Shown piece after piece: positions 17,155 through 25,433 of a stretch of 64,000 nucleotides of DNA (the first letter of the stretch is position 1; every line of letters starts with the position of its first letter). The notes under the pieces were generated by a model. The model saw only the letters and a list, made by a program, of their open reading frames with translations. It ran no database searches and was not told where the DNA came from. The position numbers and the translations under genes were made by a program. The DNA is from Bacillota bacterium (GTDB lineage Bacteria > Bacillota > UBA4882 > UBA8346). The DNA lies in assembly GCA_023435225.1 (NCBI GenBank), contig JAEYRX010000012.1:1-64000 (forward strand). The letters run 5' to 3'.

Positions 17155-17530
17155 AAGTAAGTAATTCCGAGGGAAAGTATTCAAAAGCCAGGAATTAGGA
17201 TAATTTCGAGTTGATTTCAAGTTTGTATAATATTAACCTAAAATATGCTTACTCATTAGCCCAGAGCAGAAGATAATCCGTAAGATAATCAAAACCTCTG
17301 GGCTGTAGATATAAATTTTCTCAACCCCGTAAACGGGCTAGTCTGTACTTTGAAGAAAAAAATAACCCAGACCCTTGGGGATTGAGACAAAAATAAACAT
17401 CAGCCCAAGGGGTTTTTAAATTTACAATAGTTTTCATATTCTGCCCAGGGCGATGATTTTGTTCTTTATAGACCATTAATCTCACTTATAATAGTACTGG
17501 CTCCTGGCTCCTAAATTACTGACTCCTGGT
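17155..17530. terminator. Gene-free gap with two hairpins and a strong terminator
   Basis: AGCCCAGAG (17258-17266) and CTCTGGGCT (17296-17304) form a perfect 9-bp stem. A stronger terminator at 17370-17417 pairs ACCCTTGGGG with CCCAAGGGG and ends TTTTT; reversed it also ends in T on the other strand, so it can serve both convergent genes. A single low-complexity arm of CTCCTGGCTCC words lies at 17497-17529. Confidence 0.7.
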
Positions 17531-19144
17531 TTACTCTACTCCTCGCAAAGGGGCGGTTAGAAACTGAACTTTGGGGTTCTTTTGGGCGGCCATCTGGAAA
17601 GACCATTCACTTCGGAAAAGCGCTACCGGACGGTTGTGAATATCTTCAACCAAGGGATCGCCTTGGAGGTCGATTTTAGTTTTAGCATTAAGTTCGTCCC
17701 CAGCCAACCACCGGGCCATTGTATAATTGAGATTTTGCAACTGAATTTCTACCCCATATTCCCCTTGCAACCGGTATCGCAATACATCAAATTGCAAGCT
17801 GCCTACAACTCCCACGATGAAAGATTCATAACCGCTATCGGGCTGACGGAAAAGCTGAACCGCTCCCTCTTGAGAGAGCTGGGTGATACCCTTGATAAAC
17901 TGTTTTCTTTTCATCGTATCGACCGGTTGAATCCGGGCGAATTGTTCCGGTGGAAAAACCGGAAAATCTTCAAATTTCAGTCTCATATTTTCGGCGCATA
18001 AAGTATCTCCAATCGCAAAGATTCCCGGATCAAACAAACCGATAATATCTCCCGGATAGGCTTCTTCGACAATTTCCCGGTCCTGGGCCATGAATTGCTG
18101 TGGTTGAGCCAGTTTTATTATTTTTCCGGTTTGTACATGGTAAACTGATGCTCCTCTATTAAATACTCCGGAACAGATCCTGATAAAAGCCAGCCGGTCA
18201 CGGTGAGCCGGGTTCATATTGGCTTGAATTTTAAAAACAAAAGCGGAAAAAGACTCGGCATCCGGCTGGACTTCTCCTTCGGAAGTCTGGCGGGGCAATG
18301 GAGGTGGCGCTAATTGTAAAAACTCCTCCAGAAAAGGTCGGACTCCGAAGTTGGTCATGGCGCTACCGAAAAACATCGGGGTTAATTCACCTCGGAGCAC
18401 TCGTTGGAGGTCGAAGGCCTCACCGGCGGTATCCAGGAGTTCAATATCGTTGCAAAGCGCTTCGTGAATGTCGCGCCCCAATATTTCCGTGTAGGCTGGG
18501 TCATTCGCACTTCCTATGGTCGAAGGAAGTGCCCACTGGCCATGTGCTCCGGAGCTGTCGAAAAGCTCGATTTGTGCCTGCCGCCGGTTATAGACTCCTT
18601 TATAATCTCCATCCAGTCCAATTGGCCAATTCATAGGGTATGAGACAATCCCCAATACTTTTTCAATCTCCTCCATCAACTCAAAAGGGCTTTTTCCATT
18701 CCGGTCCAGTTTATTGACAAAGGTAAAAACCGGGATTCCCCGTTGTTTACAGACTTTAAACAGCTTAATAGTTTGGGCTTCGACTCCTTTGGCGACATCA
18801 ATCAACATCACCGCACTATCGGCCGCCATCAAAGTCCGGTAAGTATCTTCACTAAAGTCCTGATGCCCTGGGGTATCCAAAATATTGACTTTATGGCCGT
18901 TATATTCAAACTGAAGTACGCTTGAGGTTACCGAGATACCCCTTTGTTTTTCAATCTCCATCCAGTCGGATACTGCGTGTTTCTGGGCTTTTCTGGCTTT
19001 AACCGAGCCGGCTAGATGAATTGCGCCTCCATATAACAATAATTTTTCAGTAAGAGTAGTTTTTCCGGCGTCGGGATGGGAAATAATCGCAAAGGTTCGA
19101 CGCCGGTTAATTTCGTTTTTTAGGGTTTCCTGTAATGCAATCAT
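17531..19144 (-). CDS. prfC: Peptide chain release factor 3
   Basis: 537 residues, the usual RF3 length. RF3 is a ribosome-associated translational GTPase that removes RF1 or RF2 after peptide release. The P-loop is ISHPDAGKTTLTEKLL (about 21-36), switch II is ILDTPGHQDFSEDTYR, and the guanine-specificity motif is FVNKLDRNG. The C-terminal domains include the conserved FVGVVGSLQFDVL-like block (FIVGVVGSLQFDVLRYRL). ATG 19144 has GGAGGAATTCTA upstream. It is transcribed toward the VIT1 gene with a shared terminator between. It stands alone. Confidence 0.97.
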   Translation of the reverse strand: MIALQETLKNEINRRRTFAIISHPDAGKTTLTEKLLLYGGAIHLAGSVKARKAQKHAVSDWMEIEKQRGISVTSSVLQFEYNGHKVNILDTPGHQDFSEDTYRTLMAADSAVMLIDVAKGVEAQTIKLFKVCKQRGIPVFTFVNKLDRNGKSPFELMEEIEKVLGIVSYPMNWPIGLDGDYKGVYNRRQAQIELFDSSGAHGQWALPSTIGSANDPAYTEILGRDIHEALCNDIELLDTAGEAFDLQRVLRGELTPMFFGSAMTNFGVRPFLEEFLQLAPPPLPRQTSEGEVQPDAESFSAFVFKIQANMNPAHRDRLAFIRICSGVFNRGASVYHVQTGKIIKLAQPQQFMAQDREIVEEAYPGDIIGLFDPGIFAIGDTLCAENMRLKFEDFPVFPPEQFARIQPVDTMKRKQFIKGITQLSQEGAVQLFRQPDSGYESFIVGVVGSLQFDVLRYRLQGEYGVEIQLQNLNYTMARWLAGDELNAKTKIDLQGDPLVEDIHNRPVALFRSEWSFQMAAQKNPKVQFLTAPLRGVE

Positions 19145-19363
19145 TAGAATTCCTCCGGTATACTATATAGTTTCATTAAATATATCAGGGATTGTGCAAT
19201 CAACAATTTTTTATTATACATGAGAGGCGTGGGATCTGCAATGGGACAATAGAAAAGAATTTGGAAACCGATTTCAATTTAAATAAAAAATCCCATCGCC
19301 TCTCTAGGTTAGTTTGGCTGATGGGAAGGACTTAGCGGAGATAATTTCTAAAGTGGGTTTTAG
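19145..19363. terminator. Terminator of the minus-strand TPR/OMP operon
   Basis: CCCATC and GATGGG, extended by GCC/GGC, pair across 19292-19325 and run into ATTTTTTATTT on the minus strand (to about 19283). This is a rho-independent terminator for the genes at 19467-21269. The MITE lies between it and the operon end. The remainder, next to the prfC start, shows no other feature. Confidence 0.7.
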
Positions 19364-19461
19364 GGAAGCGCTGATTAATCCGATTTTGCGCGAACAAATA
19401 TGCGGCATTAAGCATTTTGCGAAACGCAAAATCGGTAGATTTTTAATTAATCAGCGCTTCC
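19364..19461. mobile_element. 98-bp MITE-like element with TTAG target duplication
   Basis: Perfect 16-bp terminal inverted repeats, GGAAGCGCTGATTAAT (19364-19379) and its complement (19446-19461). An inner 11-bp pair, CCGATTTTGCG (19380-19390) and CGCAAAATCGG (19425-19435), lies inside. TTAG occurs on both sides (19360-19363 and 19462-19465), a 4-bp duplication of the YTAR type known for IS5-group transposases. There is no coding capacity. It lies one base past the stop codon of the barrel gene. Confidence 0.85.
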
Positions 19462-19466
19462 TTAGA

Positions 19467-20390
19467 TTAAAAAGTCAGTTTACAATAGAATAATGTTCCC
19501 CAATCTCCTTCATCAGTTACTGCTTCTACCAATCCCATATCAACTTTGACCAAATATAGAACCAAGCCTGCTCCGACGCTACTATGGATGTCTATATCTT
19601 TAGTATTTTCATTAGATTTAAATACTTTGCCTCCATCAATAAAAATTACTCCCTGTAATGAACTGAGATAAGGGTTCTCACTATAAAGAAATAGGGGATA
19701 CTGTTGTTCTACGGTTAATGCAACCGCTTGATCCCCGGTTATATTTTTTTCGGGATATCCACGGACAAAATCAGCTAAATCATAATAAGGCTTAATTACA
19801 TCATCCTGATTAATAGTACCAAATGTGGGGATTATTTTGAAATTATTATATTTTAAAGGTAATATTAACTTATGAGCAAAAAACGCATCCTCGGTTTGCT
19901 CGGCTAATCCGGCGGTGATTTCCGAATAGATATTCAATTGCCAACCATGAATATTGAATAACGGTTGATCGTACCTAATAAAAATTGAATCTACGGATGT
20001 TTGTTCCTTTTCTTCAGAGCTTACTTCACCATCAAAAAGAGAAATCATAATGTTCTGGTCCGGTGAAAAAGCATAAAACATGGTTCCTTCAATGCCTGTT
20101 TGATCAATATATCCTGGTATTCCTTGATTTAGCCAGAAACCGTAATTAATATCAAATTTAACTTTTTCAAATGTAATAGTAGTTCCCAGATGTTTATAAA
20201 TATCACCGGTATCCAGACCAATTGCCATACCGATATAAGGAGAGAAAGATTTAATATTATATTTATAGTCAAGACCGATTAAATTGGTTTCAAGTGGCCA
20301 AATAGGAGAAATTTCGGCTATGGCCATCGAAATATTAGTAATAAGCAAGATTATTACAATCAATAAAGTCAAGCATATTTTATTAAACAT
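19467..20390 (-). CDS. Outer-membrane beta-barrel protein (Omp85-like C-terminus)
   Basis: 307 residues. Residues 1-26 form a signal peptide (LTLLIVIILLITNISMAIA). The rest is alternating beta-strands. The last ~100 residues follow the Omp85/BamA barrel pattern: FVRGYPEKNITGDQAVALTV, then FIDGGKVF, then IHSSVGAGLVLYL, ending YCKLTF with the terminal Phe used as an outer-membrane insertion signal. POTRA domains are absent, so it is not BamA itself. It shares an operon with the TPR protein upstream (69-bp gap) and ends at a MITE, after which a terminator lies. Presence implies an outer membrane. Substrate unknown. Confidence 0.72.
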   Translation of the reverse strand: MFNKICLTLLIVIILLITNISMAIAEISPIWPLETNLIGLDYKYNIKSFSPYIGMAIGLDTGDIYKHLGTTITFEKVKFDINYGFWLNQGIPGYIDQTGIEGTMFYAFSPDQNIMISLFDGEVSSEEKEQTSVDSIFIRYDQPLFNIHGWQLNIYSEITAGLAEQTEDAFFAHKLILPLKYNNFKIIPTFGTINQDDVIKPYYDLADFVRGYPEKNITGDQAVALTVEQQYPLFLYSENPYLSSLQGVIFIDGGKVFKSNENTKDIDIHSSVGAGLVLYLVKVDMGLVEAVTDEGDWGTLFYCKLTF

Positions 20391-20459
20391 TTATACTACT
20401 CATTCCTTTCCGAAGATTCCGGCATTAAAATTAAATAAAACGGTCTCCTAGAAGTTTAT

Positions 20460-21269
20460 CTATTGGATTACATCTACCTCTGTCAAATAACTTTTTACCA
20501 AAGAACTGTTTGGATAAATCGTCAAAGCTTTCTTGTAATATTCGGCTGCTTTACGGTTGTTTTTCTTTAATTGAAATGCTTTTCCCATCCAGGTGTTGGA
20601 GATAAAGTTATCGTATTCATCCTTACTTTCCAAAGCATTTTGCAAAGTTTGAATTGCTTTATCAGCACTGCCGCCACCTATCGCCGGCGCGCATAAGTAA
20701 TAAACGCCTAAAGAATTCATAGCCGCATAGTTTTTCGGATCTAATTTGATTGCATTAACAAGTAGTTTATATGCCTGCGGTCCCTGGGTCATCGCATAAA
20801 AACCACCTTTATAATCCGTTAATCGCATAATTGTATCAGCCAGTAACCGATTTGCGTCACTTGATTTTGAGTTAAGTTTCAGCGCTTTGCGAATTAAACT
20901 CTCACTCTCGGAATATTTATTGGCGGCTTGTTGTTTATCACCGGAATTTTCAGCTTTTTCCGCTATTAAGAATTCCACTTGGGCTAACCAATAATTTTTA
21001 TTAAAATTATCGGACATTTTGATAAAGACTTCTTTGCTATTATTGAGAATGTAATTAACTTCCGTAAAAGATGCATCAGTATTGTAAATCATTTCTCTAC
21101 CTTTAAAAAACAATTCTTTTCCTTGTTCTAAAAGGGCAACATTGTTTTCAGATCCAACCGCGTTAACCTTAAAACTAATAATGGTCATAAAACCAAAAAA
21201 TAAAAGTCCGGCCAAAAAAGCATTAAAGTAAATAATGATATTACCCTTTTGTTTTAGTAAAATAGACAT
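20460..21269 (-). CDS. TPR repeat protein with N-terminal membrane anchor
   Basis: 269 residues. One hydrophobic segment (about 14-37, FNAFLAGLLFFGFMTIISF) acts as an anchor or uncleaved signal, leaving the rest outside the cytoplasm. Helical TPR pairs follow: SESLIRKALKLNSKSSDANR, YKLLVNAIKLDPKNYAAMNS, and AAEYYKKALTIYPNSSL. The GVYYLCAPAIGGGSADKAI block is seen in a group of periplasmic TPR proteins. ATG 21269 with GGAG upstream is preferred over the earlier TTG. It is followed by the barrel gene and preceded by the two-component pair, so a sensor-controlled envelope function is plausible but not shown. Confidence 0.75.
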   Translation of the reverse strand: MSILLKQKGNIIIYFNAFLAGLLFFGFMTIISFKVNAVGSENNVALLEQGKELFFKGREMIYNTDASFTEVNYILNNSKEVFIKMSDNFNKNYWLAQVEFLIAEKAENSGDKQQAANKYSESESLIRKALKLNSKSSDANRLLADTIMRLTDYKGGFYAMTQGPQAYKLLVNAIKLDPKNYAAMNSLGVYYLCAPAIGGGSADKAIQTLQNALESKDEYDNFISNTWMGKAFQLKKNNRKAAEYYKKALTIYPNSSLVKSYLTEVDVIQ

Positions 21270-21512
21270 AAATAACAACTCCTTATTTCAGAGATCAGAT
21301 AATTATAGTTTTAATTATAGGTTGTTACGTAAATTTCGCATCTGTCAAATGTCTAATTATTAAATAAGAAGAAAGGGGGATTTTTTTTCATACTTTTGGT
21401 GGACTCCCTTATATACAAGACTATGTGGAGGTAAAACCGGTTTATAAGGAGATTTTTTTATCCATAAAAATTTTAGATTAAAAAAGAAGCAGAAGAAGAG
21501 GATATCTTCACT

Positions 21513-22559
21513 TTATAATTTTATTATTACCATTGTACCTTTTCCGGGAATTGATTGAATTCTAAATTCACCTTTTAGCTGTTCTACGCGTTCCTTTATT
21601 CCTTTAAGCCCCAGGTGATCATCTCTAATAATTTCAGTTGGTATAAAACCTTTTCCATTATCTCGAACTCTAAGTATTCCAGTGTTTTTTTGTAACTTAA
21701 TATCTATGTTTACATTAGTTGCTTCAGCGTGTTTAACAACATTGTTTAGTACCTCTTGAATCACTCGATAAAATGCCAGTTGTTTTTGATCGTCTAAAAG
21801 TTCTTCACTTCCGGTTATTAGGCAGCTAATTTTCAGGTTATACCGAATCTGGAACAGATTAACCAAATTTCTGATTGCTTCAATAAAGCCTTTTTCAGAA
21901 AGAATATTCGGTTTTAATTCATAAATCATCAATCGCATATCTTGTTGGACCTCTTCAACCATCTCCAGAGTTAAATTGGTTATTTCTTGCGCCTTTTCCG
22001 GACCATCAGATAAAACATAGTTTAGATTATTAAGATTTAAGTTAATTCCAAATAAGTTTTGAGAGACTGAATCGTGTAACTCTCGGGCTATCCGGTTTCT
22101 TTCCTCAATTACGGCGAGTCGGCGATTCTCTTTTTCCAAACGTAATAATTCTTCTTTTTCTTCGGCATAAAGAAAATAAAGGGTAGCGATTATGCAGGAA
22201 ACGCCAACTCCCAGACTAACATAAAAGATTTCCTGCGGTGAGATTAATAAAAAGAACAAATTGCATAATGAGGTAAAAACATAGAATACGGCAACGCTTA
22301 CAATATATATGATTAATAATAAAGGAAAAAGGGGTTTATTATAATTAGGAAACACTTTCAGAAAGGCATTAATAACAATAACATTTCCTCCGGTTATTAA
22401 AAATCCAACAAAAAAACCGAAAACGATACTGCTGACCCAAAATGCCGGATTGATAGAGAAACCGTTGCTAATTAAGTTGAGAGCAATGGAAATTCCGGCG
22501 CCGGTTAAGCCGCCATTTTTAGCATCATTGATAATATTTTTACTGGGAATTATTTTCAT
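21513..22559 (-). CDS. NarL-type membrane sensor histidine kinase
   Basis: 348 residues. The N-terminal ~130 residues hold about four hydrophobic helices with almost no extracytoplasmic domain, so it may sense membrane state. The HisKA_3 dimerisation helix has ERNRIARELHDSVSQNL with the phospho-accepting His. A HATPase domain ends the protein, with VIQEVLNNVVKHAEATNV (N box), RVRDNGKGF (G1), and LGLKGIKERVEQLKG (G2). This is the LiaS/DesK-like family. ATG 22559 lies 11 bp after the response-regulator stop, so the two are one operon. Confidence 0.92.
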   Translation of the reverse strand: MKIIPSKNIINDAKNGGLTGAGISIALNLISNGFSINPAFWVSSIVFGFFVGFLITGGNVIVINAFLKVFPNYNKPLFPLLLIIYIVSVAVFYVFTSLCNLFFLLISPQEIFYVSLGVGVSCIIATLYFLYAEEKEELLRLEKENRRLAVIEERNRIARELHDSVSQNLFGINLNLNNLNYVLSDGPEKAQEITNLTLEMVEEVQQDMRLMIYELKPNILSEKGFIEAIRNLVNLFQIRYNLKISCLITGSEELLDDQKQLAFYRVIQEVLNNVVKHAEATNVNIDIKLQKNTGILRVRDNGKGFIPTEIIRDDHLGLKGIKERVEQLKGEFRIQSIPGKGTMVIIKL

Positions 22560-22570
22560 TTGTTTTACCT

Positions 22571-23194
22571 TTATACAAGTTTCATTTCAAGTGCTTTGAT
22601 AACAGCTTGGGTCCGGTCGTTTACTTCTAATTTTTTTAATATATTACTGACATGAGTTTTAACGGTGGAGTCCGAGATGAATAATAACGACGCTATCTCT
22701 CTATTGGATTTCCCTTTTGCCAATAGGAGTAAGACTTCTTTTTCTTTAATTGTCAACGGTTCAATCAATTGGTTAGAATGGCCAACCTTTTGCATTAGTT
22801 TTTTGGTAATCATGGGATGCAAAACCGGTTCGTCGTTTTGGGAGGCCATAATCGCTTCAACCAGTTTTTGCGGCGGGGAATCTTTCATTACATAGCTAAG
22901 AGCTCCTGCCTCTATGACGGCTATAATTTCCTCATCTTCACAAAAGTTAGAAAGAACAATAATTTGAACGTTCAGAATGCTTTTTTTGAGCTCACTGATA
23001 AGTTCAATTCCTCCCATTCCGGGTAAATGAAGGTCAACAACAGCTACATCAGGCTGCAATTTTTTTAACTCAATTAATGCGGTATCACCATCACCTGCTT
23101 CACCAACAACTTCGATTTCTTTGTTATTATTTAAAAAAGTTTTTAATCCTTCCCGGATAAAAGGATGATCATCGACTATATAGACTCTAATCAA
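22571..23194 (-). CDS. NarL/LuxR family response regulator
   Basis: 207 residues. The receiver domain has the acidic pair VDDHP, the phospho-Asp in VAVVDLHLPGMGG (about 54), and Lys in SYVMKDSP. A C-terminal LuxR-type helix-turn-helix follows (LTIKEKEVLLLLAKGKSNRE, then SDSTVKTHVSNILKKL). It is the DNA-binding partner of the kinase encoded directly downstream. The start is TTG 23194 with GGAGG eight bases upstream. Targets may include the envelope genes that follow on the same strand. Confidence 0.94.
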   Translation of the reverse strand: MIRVYIVDDHPFIREGLKTFLNNNKEIEVVGEAGDGDTALIELKKLQPDVAVVDLHLPGMGGIELISELKKSILNVQIIVLSNFCEDEEIIAVIEAGALSYVMKDSPPQKLVEAIMASQNDEPVLHPMITKKLMQKVGHSNQLIEPLTIKEKEVLLLLAKGKSNREIASLLFISDSTVKTHVSNILKKLEVNDRTQAVIKALEMKLV

Positions 23195-23512
23195 AAGTAA
23201 TTCCTCCCCAAAAACATTATCTCGCTTTTTGATTTTCGTTATTTAAAAGGAAAAGTCCTCCAATAAATATAGAGACTTTTTCAGACCGAACTTTTTTAGA
23301 AATAGATTGCAATTTCACACAGTACTTTATATAATAGAGTTAAATTAACTCTGTATGACAAAGTGAATAATTATGGAAGGAATGAACAGAATTGCGGATT
23401 AATTTAAAGTTAATAATAGGGCTGCCGAAAGAACATTTATAATTAAAATAACTAAAGAAAATGATGATAGTTATCGGATTCAGTCTTCGATAATATAGTA
23501 GGAGATGATTTT
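23195..23512. other. Divergent promoter region
   Basis: A 318-bp AT-rich gap between the response regulator (minus) and the membrane protein gene (plus). Ribosome-binding sites for both are visible. On the minus strand, GGAGGACTT and GAAAATC at about 15-bp spacing vaguely resemble a sigma-H site. No gene, repeat or hairpin is convincing. Confidence 0.4.
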
Positions 23513-24088
23513 GTGAAAACACAATCTAATGACGTATTGGAACAGATTTATTATTTAAAGGAATTAGCCGAAGAAAGCCGGGTTAAGATTGCCGTTGGTT
23601 ATCCCTTTTTCTTCTTATGGGGTGTGATTTGGCTGGTTGGTTATCTTAGTATGCTTTTTATTCCCGGAAAAATGATGAGTAGTATCTGGCTAACTTATGT
23701 GATAATTGGTGTTATCGGTACGATTATATTTGGAGAACGGATGAGGCGCCGCAGAGAACCTGCTCCGGCATTATTGAAAAAATTGGGTTGGCTGACTCTT
23801 TTATTGTGGATAATGTCCGGGATATTGTTTATTTTGGCATTCTGCGGTTCATTGAATATTAACCTAATAAGCGCTTATTGGCCCTTTCAATTCGGTATCA
23901 TCTACCTGGCCAATAGTATCTTTTTGGACCGGCAACTTACTATAGTCGGTTGTTGGCTGCTTTTTACAGCCCTAGTTTCCTTAATTATCCCAGTTCCTTA
24001 TCTTTATATTTGGTTATCTTTGGCGGGTGGGGGAAGTTTGATTTTTACCGGATACGTCTTCCGGAAGCAGGTGCTGAGAGTTGGCTGA
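23513..24088 (+). CDS. Multi-pass membrane protein of unknown function
   Basis: 191 residues with a short polar N-terminus (NDVLEQIYYLKELAEESRV) and about five or six hydrophobic helices separated by short loops, one of them basic (ERMRRRREPAPALLKKLG). There are no known transport or enzyme motifs. GTG 23513 has TAGGAGATG upstream. The stop overlaps the start of the winged-helix regulator by 8 bp. Membrane proteins encoded next to small PadR/ArsR-like regulators are often stress or drug-response partners; that role here is inferred only from context. Confidence 0.75.
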   Translation: MKTQSNDVLEQIYYLKELAEESRVKIAVGYPFFFLWGVIWLVGYLSMLFIPGKMMSSIWLTYVIIGVIGTIIFGERMRRRREPAPALLKKLGWLTLLLWIMSGILFILAFCGSLNINLISAYWPFQFGIIYLANSIFLDRQLTIVGCWLLFTALVSLIIPVPYLYIWLSLAGGGSLIFTGYVFRKQVLRVG

Positions 24089-24395
24089 AGATATTTTTTT
24101 GGAACTTAACGAGATATTTCATGTCAAAGCCCGCCTGGGAATAATGACTCTCTTAATCTCATTTGGGAAGATTGATTTTACCGGGCTCAAATCCAAACTG
24201 GGCTTGACCGACGGCAACCTAGGGGCTCATCTCCGGGTTCTGGAGGAAGCTGGTTATGTGGAGATTGTAAAAGGTTTTGTCGGTAAACGTCCCCACACTA
24301 GTTGTCTGGTAACTGAGCTTGGTAGAAGCGCTTTCAGAGATTATCTTAATCAATTGGAAACCGTTATTAATATGGCTAGGACTGAAAATGACTAA
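24081..24395 (+). CDS. Small winged-helix transcription regulator
   Basis: 104 residues, a single winged helix of the ArsR/MarR-like type. FHVKARLGIMTLLI forms the first helices, KSKLGLTDGNLGAHLRVLEE is the helix-turn-helix, and YVEIVKGFVGKRPHTSCLVT is the wing. The C-terminal helix (YLNQLETVINMAR) likely dimerises. There are no metal-binding cysteines. The start is TTG 24081, overlapping the previous gene by 8 bp, so translation is coupled. It resembles regulators that sit with a membrane partner and may autoregulate the pair. Confidence 0.85.
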   Translation: MAEDIFLELNEIFHVKARLGIMTLLISFGKIDFTGLKSKLGLTDGNLGAHLRVLEEAGYVEIVKGFVGKRPHTSCLVTELGRSAFRDYLNQLETVINMARTEND

Positions 24396-24747
24396 TCCGT
24401 ACTCCCGGATAATTCTTAATTAATACTGTTTTATTCATTCAAAAGTAGGAGTTCTTTCTCCTACTTTTTCCTGTATCAAAGTGTAGGATTTGACGATGAA
24501 ACTTAGAATAACTTTAGTTATAATCAGGAACAAGTAAGTAAATTTTTTAATTATAAAAATCCCTCAATCATGAAATAAATTTACTGAGTTACTCGTTATT
24601 ATTGTAGAGTTGGAAAAATAAAACCATTTTGACTAAAATAGAAACAAAGATAATTGACGGTTAACCTAATTGTAATAAGTTGGTGTGAGGAGTTTAAAAA
24701 ATAAAATCGTACTATAAGTTGAATATCAGAAAGGGGACCTAATAATT
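24396..24747. other. Gap with terminator and partial 118-bp repeat arm
   Basis: A strong terminator at 24441-24470 pairs AAAAGTAGGAG with CTCCTACTTTTT. At 24547-24565 lies a 19-bp arm whose complement differs by one base from the end of the repeats at 9815 and 51712; the remainder of that element is absent. Upstream of the ABC gene is a GAAAGGGG ribosome-binding site. The promoter is not clear. Confidence 0.6.
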
Positions 24748-25422
24748 ATGAATGTAATTGATGTAAATAATGTAAAAAAGGACTATCCATTAGGAAAAAC
24801 TACGGTTCATGCTTTACGGGGAGTAAACCTTCAGGTTGAAGAAGGTGCGTTTATGTCCATTATCGGCCCTTCCGGAAGTGGCAAAACGACTTTACTAAAT
24901 ATTATCGGTTGTATTGATACACCGACTACCGGCAGTATCAGGGTGCATGATGAAGAAATTACCGAGTTAAACGATAAACAGGTAACTGATGTCCGGTTAC
25001 ATAAAATCGGCTTTATTTTCCAGACGTTTAACTTGATACCGGTACTTAATGTCCGGGAAAATGTGGAGTTTCCATTGCTATTAATGAAAAAGCATAAAAA
25101 AGAAGAGATTGACTCCAGAGTGGAGAGTTTAATCCGGGAAGTTGGATTGATTGATTATATCGAACATAAACCGGCGGAGTTATCCGGAGGGCAGCGGCAA
25201 AGAGTGGCTATAGCCAGAGCTTTGGTGACAAATCCGGATATTGTCTTGGCTGATGAACCTACCGCCAACCTGGACTCGGAGACTAGTGAATCGATTTTGG
25301 AATTAATGCGGGAATTAAATGAAAAGGAAAAAACCACCTTTATCTTTTCCACTCATGATCCGGAGGTTTTAAAGTACGCTAAAAATATCGTCAAAATCAA
25401 AGACGGCTTAATCGCAGGATAG
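24748..25422 (+). CDS. LolD/MacB-type ABC transporter ATPase
   Basis: 224 residues. Walker A is GPSGSGKTT (40-48), the Q-loop is FQTFNLIPVLNVRENVEFPL, the signature is LSGGQRQ (145-151), Walker B is IVLADEPTANLD (165-176), and the switch His is in STHD. These match the LolD/MacB/FtsE group that powers FtsX-like permeases to move substrates out of the inner membrane by a mechanical stroke. Two such permeases follow within 20 bp. With the LolA-like carrier and outer-membrane barrel downstream, it likely drives lipoprotein or lipid export to the outer membrane. ATG 24748 follows GAAAGGGG. Confidence 0.93.
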   Translation: MNVIDVNNVKKDYPLGKTTVHALRGVNLQVEEGAFMSIIGPSGSGKTTLLNIIGCIDTPTTGSIRVHDEEITELNDKQVTDVRLHKIGFIFQTFNLIPVLNVRENVEFPLLLMKKHKKEEIDSRVESLIREVGLIDYIEHKPAELSGGQRQRVAIARALVTNPDIVLADEPTANLDSETSESILELMRELNEKEKTTFIFSTHDPEVLKYAKNIVKIKDGLIAG

Positions 25423-25433
25423 GGGTGATTTTT

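Noticed and set aside
17258..17304. Riboswitch or leader before prfC
   Set aside because: The 9-bp hairpin is downstream of both convergent genes, so it cannot lie in a leader; terminator use is simpler.
19467..20390. Reading the barrel protein as BamA itself
   Set aside because: No POTRA domains and only about 280 mature residues; BamA is far larger.
24629..24653. TTGACT/GATAAT as promoter of the ABC operon
   Set aside because: The spacer is 14 bp, too short for a normal sigma-A promoter.
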